Source: Nitrosomonadaceae bacterium
Lineage (GTDB): Bacteria; Pseudomonadota; Gammaproteobacteria; Burkholderiales; Usitatibacteraceae
NCBI GenBank assembly: GCA_021300055.1
Contig: JAJTHU010000258.1
Coordinates: 1 to 5,015 of the forward strand
Length of the DNA: 5,015 nt
Reading direction: 5' to 3'
Shown here: positions 1 through 5,015 of the stretch, one piece after another
Numbering within the stretch: position 1 is the first letter of the stretch
Layout of the letters: each line of letters begins with the position of its first letter
Made by a program: the position numbers and the translations under genes
Notes under the pieces: model-generated
What the model saw: only the letters and a program-made list of their open reading frames with translations
Told to the model about the DNA's origin: nothing
Databases searched by the model: none

Positions 1-1308
1 TATGAACTCGTCTGCCCCTAGCATGCCATGCGTCGGATGATTCCAGCGGATCAGCGCCTCCACTCCTGACATTCGCCGATTGCGAATATTGATCTTTGGC
101 TGGTACAACAGCGAGAACTGGCCTTGCGCGATTGCCCTTGGGAGATCCCTTTCGATTTCGAGTCGCTTTCGAGTCGCGCGCCCCATCGGCGCAGAGTAAT
201 GAACCTCTCTTGACTTGCCAAGAGTTTTTGCCTCTTGCAGCGCGATTTCGGCACATGCCAACAGGGCGCTTGCTCCTGTTGCGTCTTCTGGGAAAGTAGC
301 GACTCCCACGCTCGCGCTCATGATGATTTCATGCCCTGCGATAGCAAACGGCCTCTTGGTTGCCGTCCGCAACTCCGCACATAGCTTAGATATCTTTCTG
401 TCGCCATTTGGGTTGTCGCTTACGATCAGGAACTCATCGGCCGACACCCGAAATAGCTGCCGTCCCTCTTGAAGTACCATTCGCAGGCGCAGACTGTATG
501 CTCTTATAGCCTTGTCTCCGACCTCCGGCCCAAGTGACTCGTTGATCTTGCGGAATTCGTCCAAATCGACTTGGAGGACTGCGAACTTGTGGTGTGTACG
601 TCCGCAGAGCTCTCTCAAGTGGGACAACGCCGACGCACGATTTGGTAAGCCCGTCAACGGGTCTATGGTTGCGAGCCTAGTAACTTGTTCAACCGACTCA
701 CTCAACTTGGCATTCAAGTCAGCTAGGCTCTTTTTGGAGCTGGTTATTCGATAGCTGATCAGCGCAAGCCCGGGCACAATAAGCGCGAACCACGCCCACC
801 TATACCATTCAAGTTCGACGTTTGACCTTACCCCCTCAATCTCGAAGTAGATGTTTACCGCTGCACTGTACCCCGCGATCAATATGAGCGTGGTTAGCAC
901 AAGCTCTCTCGGGGTCAGCTTAAGGCTCGCGTAAACGAGTGCCATTACGCACCAGGTGACCAGTAGCAACCTCTCTTGGACCAAGAAGACACCGCAAGCC
1001 AGTATTGCAACCACCATTAAGCATAGCTGCAGCTTGAAGAACTTGATTTCGCTTTCGCCTATCGAATGCTTAATCAACAGCGGGGCCACCCCAATCACGA
1101 AGGCAGCGGCCATGACCGATACACAGTAGTACCAGCTTGTTTCGGTGAGTAGGTTTAACTCAACACCAATACGCAGCAGCACAGCCGCAAACAAGTAGCC
1201 CGCGCCGACCAAAAGGCAGGACCTTATGTTCGAACCCCTCTCCCCGCTACTCCAGTGGAATGCGCCAAACGTGTCTGCTAGGTGTACTCGGCCACTCTTT
1301 CCTCGCAA
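1..1308 (-). CDS. Membrane GGDEF-EAL protein (degenerate GGDEF), C-terminus beyond window
   Basis: Seen: 436 residues are visible, read from a TTG at 1308-1306 towards position 1. About six hydrophobic segments lie near residues 31-49, 60-80, 93-111, 115-132, 135-153 and 171-188, followed by a short polar linker with coiled-coil character (190-215). A GGDEF domain begins at DPLTGLPNR (216-224). It keeps the metal-site DLDEF (248-252) but has SADEF (289-293) where GGDEF is expected. The RxxD product-inhibition site is replaced by QEGR. The EAL domain starts around residue 398 (LLYQPKI) with an intact EALIRW (417-422); the remaining EAL catalytic residues are outside the window. Known: EAL domains hydrolyse c-di-GMP, and degenerate GGDEF domains often act as GTP-sensing regulators of an attached EAL. 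Inferred: an inner-membrane c-di-GMP phosphodiesterase. The membrane part does not match a sensor family I can name. An in-frame stop at 1326-1324 limits the start, and no ATG precedes the first helix. Some SxDEF-type variants may retain cyclase activity, so loss of activity is probable rather than certain. Confidence 0.93.
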   Translation of the reverse strand, partial: MRGKSGRVHLADTFGAFHWSSGERGSNIRSCLLVGAGYLFAAVLLRIGVELNLLTETSWYYCVSVMAAAFVIGVAPLLIKHSIGESEIKFFKLQLCLMVVAILACGVFLVQERLLLVTWCVMALVYASLKLTPRELVLTTLILIAGYSAAVNIYFEIEGVRSNVELEWYRWAWFALIVPGLALISYRITSSKKSLADLNAKLSESVEQVTRLATIDPLTGLPNRASALSHLRELCGRTHHKFAVLQVDLDEFRKINESLGPEVGDKAIRAYSLRLRMVLQEGRQLFRVSADEFLIVSDNPNGDRKISKLCAELRTATKRPFAIAGHEIIMSASVGVATFPEDATGASALLACAEIALQEAKTLGKSREVHYSAPMGRATRKRLEIERDLPRAIAQGQFSLLYQPKINIRNRRMSGVEALIRWNHPTHGMLGADEFI

Positions 1309-1311
1309 CGT

Positions 1312-1321
1312 CTCCTCCCTT
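1312..1321 (-). promoter_or_regulatory. Strong ribosome binding site deciding a TTG start
   Basis: Read on the minus strand the sequence is AAGGGAGGAG, followed three bases later by TTG (1308-1306). It is the only purine-rich Shine-Dalgarno match near the 5' end of the GGDEF-EAL gene. The reading frame is closed by TGA just upstream at 1326-1324, so this site supports the unusual TTG initiation codon. Confidence 0.75.
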
Positions 1322-1456
1322 AGTCACGTTGTATCTAGTTCGCAGCGGTGGCTGACCGCCGTCGCGCTAAGCAGGCTTGAAACAGTGCCCCCGAAAAGGC
1401 GCGCGCTACAGACACAGTGATATGTTTTGCCGTTTTTTTCTGGTCTTTGTTAAACT

Positions 1457-1485
1457 TTGTAAATAATACTGAATACTGATATCAA
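1457..1485 (+). promoter_or_regulatory. Candidate sigma70 promoter for the PAS/receiver gene
   Basis: TTGTAA (1457-1462) is followed after 17 bases by TATCAA (1480-1485), which is preceded by TG at 1477-1478 as in an extended -10 element. Transcription would start near 1492, just before the possible TTG start at 1505 and about 50 bases before the ATG at 1544. The -10 hexamer matches only four of six consensus positions, so this is a by-eye proposal. Confidence 0.3.
1465..1478. repeat. Tandem 7-bp repeat AATACTG x2
   Basis: AATACTG occurs twice back to back, at 1465-1471 and 1472-1478, inside the AT-rich divergent promoter region and between the proposed -35 and -10 elements. Direct repeats in this position can be response-regulator or activator sites, but a pair this short may also be chance. 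Confidence 0.4.
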
Positions 1486-1504
1486 TATTTGGTTACTCTA
1501 GCAT

Positions 1505-3469
1505 TTGTTGGTGCTCTTCCAACCCGGCTCACTAGCCTCGCTGATGGTTCCGTCCGCGTTCTTGGGGAGCCATCGATTTCCGAGACAACAGCTCACAGTA
1601 ACGGATCGGGATTTGAGAATCTCCGCGGCAGAAAAAATCAAGGAATCCGCTTGGCTACCCGCGACCGACAGCGATCTTCCGTTTACTGCCACGGCAGCAG
1701 GCCAGAGGGTTCAGGTGAGCGCGATTAACCGTTCTGGGCGCGAGGCGCTAGGCAAGGTTCTTCAGGTTCTGGGCATTTCGCCCGAAGTGGCACCCAATCA
1801 AGAGTCTTGGCGTTTGCTCTTGGGCTTTCTCGAAAACCACTTCGAGAAGTTCTCGGAAGCAATTCCGCCGCAAGGCACCTCGCGCGAGGAGCGCGCCTCC
1901 CCTGCCGACAAAGCGAGAAGACAAGCGCTATATGACGAAAGGTTTCGCGTCGCGTTTGATAGCGTGCAAGACCTCATTTGGCTCACAAATGCTCAGGGTG
2001 GCATTTCGGCGTGCAATCAGCGCTTCTGTCAGTTCATGGGGCTCGGCCGTAGCGCCATCGTTGGGCGAGATTGGATCAAGATCGCCAGTCCGCAAGCTAG
2101 TGAATGGCTAGGCGTACCTATTGATGGTATGGTTCCCGGTGCATTTGGTATGCATTCGTGTTGGGCGCACTTTGCTGATGACTCATCTTATGCTTTCCTC
2201 GATACACGGATTTTGCCGATCTTCAGTGAGGCTGGCGATTTCGTGGGTCATGTTGGCATCGCGCGCGACCAAACTAGCTCGCGTGCTGCAGCATCGCAAC
2301 CGAGCGCACCCCAGAATCTCGGCGAGGCTGACGTGGAAGCGCACGGGGTCATCACCAAAGGGCTTACTGCTGAGCTGAACGGCATCCTCGCGGGGATTCT
2401 GGGCAATCTATCTTTCTCTAAGGTCTCTTCTATAGTTGTGCCCGCTCTTCACAAATCTCTGGAGCAGGTTGAGAAGGCGGCTATGCGTGCGCAAAGCTTG
2501 GTAAGGCAGGTTGAAATGTTCAGCCACCAAGAGACCCCAGACCTGCGCCCATTCGCCGTCGAGTCTCTCATAGGACGTTTGCTACGGACCCTCCGCTCAG
2601 GAATGCCCGACGGGGTCGTGATTGACCTTGACATGAAGCGCGTGGTCCCACTGCTCCTTGCAGACCCCAAACATGTCCAACAGGTGATCTCGTATATTGC
2701 TCATTACGCTGCGCAAGAGTTGCATGGGCGCTATGGGTTCGTGAGAATTTCGGTATTCCAAGCTAATTCCAACTCGCAAGCCTCGGCAGATGTGGTTGGC
2801 GAACTCAATGCTGAACGCTCGGCAATGGTGTGCGTAAGAGTTTCGGCAGAACCCACCGCACTAGATGTCCAAGCCGCTGCACCCAGTTTAGAGACCACTG
2901 CTCGACCTGCTTTGTACTCGCCGCTTGGACTCGGATTTGTTCGCGACCTTGTCACAGTCAACCAGGGAGATCTGATCATTTCGCGCGGAGCGAAAGGCAC
3001 TTCAGAGTTCCAGCTGTTCTTCCCATCTATTCCGAGCCACCACCCAGTTGCGGAGATGGCTCAGGGGAAACCGCTACGTCGTTCGACTCTCGCCCGTCCG
3101 CCTCGAAGCTGGCCTTCAGTTCTCTATGTGGACAGCGATCAGTTGATTGTGCTGTTCATGGAGCGTCTTGGCGAACAACGTAGCTTTCATTTGCGTGGAT
3201 TTACACGTGCGCAGGATGGTTTGCGCGCATTAATGCTTGAGCCGGCAACCTTTGATCTTGCGATTGTTGATAGCCAGTTACGCCCAAACGGCGGGTTCGA
3301 GTTCGTTTCAGCAGCTCGCAACTTCAACCCGACGTTTCCGATTTTTATCGTGTCAACCTACATTGACGAGGACCTGATCGCGCGGTCACACGGCGCGGGT
3401 GCAACTGAGGTTGTATTCAAGAATGATATTGAGGGACTTGTCGCGCTCATCGCCAAGCACGATAAGTAG
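1505..3469 (+). CDS. PAS - degenerate histidine kinase - receiver (REC) hybrid protein
   Basis: Seen: 654 residues with no membrane helix. Residues 1-130 match no domain I recognise. A PAS-like domain spans about 145-256 (DSVQDLIWLTNAQGGI, then an LPIFSEAGDFVGHVGIARD end). Residues 281-508 follow the order of a histidine kinase core: an H-box-like segment (GLTAELNGILAGILGNL, 286-302), a second helix ending in QVEMFSHQE, an N-box-like segment (386-405) and a G2-like SPLGLGFVRDLV (472-483). The H-box reads TAELN where AHDFN is usual, the N-box Asn is replaced (YIAHYAAQEL), and no DxGxG is found. The C-terminal receiver (about 537-652) has VDSD (542-545), phospho-acceptor candidate D589, S617/T618 and K639, with Asn rather than Pro after the Lys. 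Inferred: a cytoplasmic pseudokinase scaffold whose receiver may still be phosphorylated by another kinase. TTG at 1505 gives the longest reading; TAG at 1499-1501 closes the frame upstream. The ATG at 1544 (residue 14) is a good alternative start. Neither candidate has a clear Shine-Dalgarno. Confidence 0.88.
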   Translation: MLVLFQPGSLASLMVPSAFLGSHRFPRQQLTVTDRDLRISAAEKIKESAWLPATDSDLPFTATAAGQRVQVSAINRSGREALGKVLQVLGISPEVAPNQESWRLLLGFLENHFEKFSEAIPPQGTSREERASPADKARRQALYDERFRVAFDSVQDLIWLTNAQGGISACNQRFCQFMGLGRSAIVGRDWIKIASPQASEWLGVPIDGMVPGAFGMHSCWAHFADDSSYAFLDTRILPIFSEAGDFVGHVGIARDQTSSRAAASQPSAPQNLGEADVEAHGVITKGLTAELNGILAGILGNLSFSKVSSIVVPALHKSLEQVEKAAMRAQSLVRQVEMFSHQETPDLRPFAVESLIGRLLRTLRSGMPDGVVIDLDMKRVVPLLLADPKHVQQVISYIAHYAAQELHGRYGFVRISVFQANSNSQASADVVGELNAERSAMVCVRVSAEPTALDVQAAAPSLETTARPALYSPLGLGFVRDLVTVNQGDLIISRGAKGTSEFQLFFPSIPSHHPVAEMAQGKPLRRSTLARPPRSWPSVLYVDSDQLIVLFMERLGEQRSFHLRGFTRAQDGLRALMLEPATFDLAIVDSQLRPNGGFEFVSAARNFNPTFPIFIVSTYIDEDLIARSHGAGATEVVFKNDIEGLVALIAKHDK

Positions 3470-3660
3470 ATGAGGCTCTCCCCGGTGAAGTGACGGCGGG
3501 TCCGCCGTGTTGCCTAGGAATGAGTTAGAAAGACTCCCTCGTGTATTGCACCCACTGACCGACGCAAGCCGGCGCAATTCTGGCTCCCCAGAGCAGACTC
3601 TCCGCCCTAAGGTATCGAATCTCTCCAGCGCATGGCTCGCGACCGGACCTTCGGATCTCT
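3470..3660. other. Intergenic region between convergent genes
   Basis: This stretch lies between the end of the receiver gene and the stop codon of the minus-strand YrhA-like gene. It holds a compact GC-rich hairpin (3493-3508) and a weaker one at about 3581-3594 (TCTGG, loop CTCC, CCAGA). A reading frame at 3507-3725 has no recognisable protein character and overlaps the YrhA-like gene, so no gene is called here. Confidence 0.5.
3493..3508. terminator. GC-rich hairpin after the PAS/receiver gene
   Basis: ACGGCGG and CCGCCGT form a perfect 7-bp inverted repeat separated by GT, so the real loop would be about four bases with a 6-bp stem. It begins 23 bases after the receiver gene stop codon. 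There is no T-run on either side, so it is not a standard intrinsic terminator. It could stabilise the mRNA 3' end or help convergent termination. Confidence 0.35.
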
Positions 3661-4071
3661 CTATGGGAGTATCTCCGTACCGAGAATTGAAAGAAGCATG
3701 GATTTACATGACTCGAAATGCCTGATGACGTGCAGGTTAGCTTGATTGGTAAGGGTATAGCTTCGCTGTCGTCTGTCAAAAGTCAACCAACCCTCGGCGG
3801 TAGATCCAAAGAACACGTAACGATCGGTCGCAAATTGCTTCAGTCTTTGGTTTGCACTAAAAATGGTGCTCAATGATTTTGTTTGCTCCTTTACGACCCC
3901 GGGCCAGATGACACCAAGTTTTGTCGTAAGTCCATTCGTTCTTTTGAGTAGTTTTTGGTAGTGCTCAGGAGCTTCCAAGTCAAAGTGGCTCCGAAAATTC
4001 ATCTGCACGAACAAAAGCTCTGATTCTTTGCAAGGCGGATAGAACATTGCGATCTTCTTGGAGCCTACCAT
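3661..4071 (-). CDS. YrhA/SUKH-like small protein, possible orphan immunity protein
   Basis: Seen: 136 residues from an ATG at 4071-4069 to a TAG at 3663-3661. The order of motifs fits the YrhA group of SMI1/KNR4-like (SUKH) proteins: YPPCKESELL (11-20), APEHYQKLLKRTNGL (34-48), GVIWP (53-57), DRYVFFGSTAEGWLTFD (83-99) and a C-terminal HFESCKSMLLSIL (118-130). Known: SUKH-type proteins commonly act as immunity proteins against contact-dependent or secreted toxins, usually next to the toxin gene. Here no toxin gene is visible on either side, so it would be an orphan or the remains of a toxin-immunity locus. Oddities: an in-frame TAG lies directly upstream of the ATG, no Shine-Dalgarno is seen, and the usual N-terminal helix before the PP motif is short, so the 5' end may be truncated or frameshifted. 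Base composition is visibly AT-richer than folE2, which fits acquisition by transfer. The assignment rests on motif pattern alone. Confidence 0.62.
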   Translation of the reverse strand: MVGSKKIAMFYPPCKESELLFVQMNFRSHFDLEAPEHYQKLLKRTNGLTTKLGVIWPGVVKEQTKSLSTIFSANQRLKQFATDRYVFFGSTAEGWLTFDRRQRSYTLTNQANLHVIRHFESCKSMLLSILGTEILP

Positions 4072-4094
4072 CTACCGACTGGAATCGGTTGGGG

Positions 4095-4158
4095 GGAAGA
4101 AAAGACATAATAGATAATGATATACGTATCATATAATGTAGTGTGGGTCTTTTCTTCC
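4095..4158. repeat. 12-bp perfect inverted repeat around an AT-rich core
   Basis: The arms GGAAGAAAAGAC (4095-4106) and GTCTTTTCTTCC (4147-4158) are exact reverse complements separated by 40 bases. Pairing can extend outward through G-T and G-C pairs to about 4092/4161. The interior is almost entirely A/T and contains a second palindrome. It could be a cruciform or RNA hairpin, a pair of terminal repeats of a small element, or a regulatory site. No flanking target duplication was identified. Confidence 0.7.
4117..4137 (+). promoter_or_regulatory. Palindrome overlapping a TATAAT box, operator-like
   Basis: ATGATA (4117-4122) and TATCAT (4127-4132) form a 6-bp inverted repeat around TACG, and a consensus TATAAT sits at 4132-4137. 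An operator overlapping a -10 box is a typical repressor layout. The AT-rich ATGATAT palindrome loosely resembles Fur-family (Zur) boxes, which control folE2 in several bacteria. However, the folE2 start is about 180 bases downstream and no good -35 is present, so both the promoter and the regulator are tentative. Confidence 0.3.
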
Positions 4159-4270
4159 TCCTGCCGCAGACGCATCTAGGCATAGAGCGCTGCGTCCGAT
4201 GGAATGCGGCACCGGATCGAGACCGCACGACCGTCTGATTGAATGCGATCTTCGCCTCGGCCAGCAACAC

Positions 4271-4293
4271 ACGGGGACAGAGTAAAATCCGTC
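4271..4293 (+). repeat. REP-associated-like GGGGACAGAGTAAAAT motif
   Basis: The stretch ACGGGGACAGAGTAAAATCC resembles, from memory, a short motif scattered through many proteobacterial genomes beside REP/RAYT or transposase remnants. Its ends ACGG and CCGT are complementary. A partner CTCTGTCCCC copy was not found in the window, so this is at best a single remnant, and it lies only about 20 bases before folE2. Confidence 0.25.
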
Positions 4294-4314
4294 GCTCGAA
4301 TCTGTTGACCCGAA

Positions 4315-5015
4315 ATGAACCAGCGCGATCCCCACTTGCCGATTGACCTTGCCGCAACGCCCGCGGATGTCCCCGACGTCCAAGGACGCCGCGACGAGCG
4401 CCACATCGCGATCGATCAGGTCGGCATCCGCGGGATTCGCCATCCGTTGCAGGTGCGCAGCGCAACTGGCGCGCAACACACCGTCGGTACGTTTGCAATG
4501 ACGGTGCGACTGCGCGAGGACGTCAAGGGCACGCATATGTCGCGCTTCGTTGAATTGCTCGAGGCGGAGCGTGCCGCGCAAACGCCGCTGGATACCGCTG
4601 AACTACGCGCGCTATTGGCCCGCATGCTCGCCAAATTGGGTGTGGCCGAAGGCCGCATTGAAGTGGCATTCCCGTACTTCGTGGAAAAGACCGCGCCAGT
4701 GTCTGGCGTGAAGTCACTTCTCGATTACGAAGTCACACTCTCGGGTGAAGTGACTGCCGACAACACACATACATCGATCAAGGTGCTGGCACCGGTGACT
4801 AGCCTGTGCCCGTGCTCAAAAGAAATCTCCGCCTACGGCGCACATAATCAACGCTCGCACGTGACTATTCGTGTTGAAGCTCAGGACACGCTAAGTGTCG
4901 ACGACCTCATCGCGCTTGCAGAGCGCGAAGCATCGAGCGAGCTCTACGGCATCCTCAAGCGCGTCGACGAAAAGTTTGTCACCGAACGCGCGTACGACAA
5001 TCCGAAGTTCGTTGA
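4315..5015 (+). CDS. folE2: GTP cyclohydrolase IB (FolE2), 3' end beyond window
   Basis: Known: FolE2 converts GTP to 7,8-dihydroneopterin triphosphate in the cytoplasm, the first step of tetrahydrofolate and 7-deazaguanine (queuosine) synthesis. It replaces the zinc-dependent FolE and can use other metals. Seen: 233 residues are present of a family that usually has about 260-310. Diagnostic segments are PDVQGRRDERHIAIDQVGIRG (within 20-40), KGTHMSRFVELLE (71-83), FPYFVEK (119-125), TSLCPCSKEIS (162-171) and GAHNQRSH (175-182). By spacing against the Neisseria enzyme, C165, H177 and E219 fit the metal-site Cys, His and Glu. The final partial codon GA follows NPKFV and would start the next conserved Glu. 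The start is the ATG at 4315: TGA at 4306-4308 closes the frame and no other start lies between. There is no clear Shine-Dalgarno. GC content is higher than in the interval upstream, as expected for a core gene. Confidence 0.96.
   Translation, partial: MNQRDPHLPIDLAATPADVPDVQGRRDERHIAIDQVGIRGIRHPLQVRSATGAQHTVGTFAMTVRLREDVKGTHMSRFVELLEAERAAQTPLDTAELRALLARMLAKLGVAEGRIEVAFPYFVEKTAPVSGVKSLLDYEVTLSGEVTADNTHTSIKVLAPVTSLCPCSKEISAYGAHNQRSHVTIRVEAQDTLSVDDLIALAEREASSELYGILKRVDEKFVTERAYDNPKFV

Larger units (their letters stand above)
1309..1504. promoter_or_regulatory. Divergent intergenic control region
   Basis: This stretch separates the GGDEF-EAL gene (leftward) from the PAS/receiver gene (rightward). 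The left half (1309-1425) is GC-rich leader for the leftward gene and holds a small hairpin with 5-bp arms (GCGGT, ACCGC) near 1346-1360. The right half (about 1430-1500) is strongly AT-rich. It contains a T7 run (about 1434-1439), a tandem AATACTG pair and a candidate rightward promoter. No confident minus-strand promoter could be picked out. No c-di-GMP riboswitch core was recognised. Confidence 0.6.
4072..4314. promoter_or_regulatory. Intergenic region upstream of folE2 and the YrhA-like gene
   Basis: This divergent region separates the YrhA-like gene (leftward) from folE2 (rightward). Its left part (4091-4161) holds an inverted repeat enclosing an AT-rich core. Its right part (about 4162-4314) is GC-rich, with open minus-strand frames that look like composition artefacts and continue into the antisense of folE2. 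TAAAAT at 4283-4288 could be a -10 element 27 bases before the folE2 start, but no matching -35 is present. No gene is supported here. Confidence 0.5.

Noticed and set aside
96..754. Plus-strand reading frames of 67-85 residues at the left end
   Set aside because: They lie antisense to the GGDEF-EAL gene, whose conserved motifs are clear on the minus strand.
1434..1439. T-run as an intrinsic terminator
   Set aside because: No stable GC-rich stem lies directly before it, and both flanking genes start rather than end here.
1330..1500. c-di-GMP riboswitch in the divergent leader
   Set aside because: The conserved GEMM core elements were looked for and not seen on either strand.
3507..3725. Plus-strand 72-residue frame after the pseudokinase gene
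   Set aside because: It has no recognisable motif or ribosome binding site and overlaps the 3' end of the YrhA-like gene.
4072..4104. Frameshift at the G6 run as the cause of the short YrhA-like N-terminus
   Set aside because: The in-frame stop at 4072-4074 lies between the run and the ATG, so a length change in the run would not restore the frame. Any shift would have to be closer to the ATG.
3980..4581. Overlapping minus-strand reading frames of 150-172 residues opposite folE2
   Set aside because: They are antisense to the well-supported folE2 gene, rich in Arg and Cys, and show no family motifs. They fit frames left open by GC-rich codon use.

Overview
The window reads as a bacterial chromosome fragment, most likely from a beta- or gammaproteobacterium. 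The reasons are the FolE2 sequence type, the GGDEF-EAL and hybrid-kinase signalling proteins, and the moderately high GC of folE2. The exact genus cannot be told from the sequence.

Layout. (1) Positions 1-1308, minus strand: the first 436 residues of a membrane c-di-GMP protein with six predicted membrane helices, a GGDEF domain and the start of an EAL domain. The gene runs off the left edge. Its GGDEF motif is degenerate (SADEF) and the I-site is missing, while the EAL motif is intact, so a phosphodiesterase role is more likely than a cyclase role. (2) 1309-1504: an AT-rich divergent promoter region. (3) 1505-3469, plus strand: a 654-residue soluble protein with PAS, a histidine-kinase-like core and a C-terminal receiver. 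The kinase core lacks the phospho-acceptor His, the N-box Asn and the G1 motif, while the receiver keeps its Asp and Lys. (4) 3470-4314: an interval with a different, AT-richer character. It holds a small minus-strand YrhA/SUKH-like immunity-type gene (3661-4071), a 12-bp inverted repeat that encloses an AT-rich palindrome, and a short motif like those found beside REP elements. (5) 4315-5015, plus strand: folE2, a type IB GTP cyclohydrolase that runs off the right edge with its zinc-site residues present.

How the parts fit. The two divergent signalling genes share one control region and could form a c-di-GMP circuit in which the receiver protein controls, or is controlled with, the GGDEF-EAL enzyme; this is inference. 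The stretch between the pseudokinase and folE2 looks like an accessory insertion with an orphan immunity-like gene. FolE2 supplies the first step of folate/7-deazaguanine synthesis and is unrelated to the signalling pair. No RNA gene, CRISPR array or complete insertion sequence was seen.
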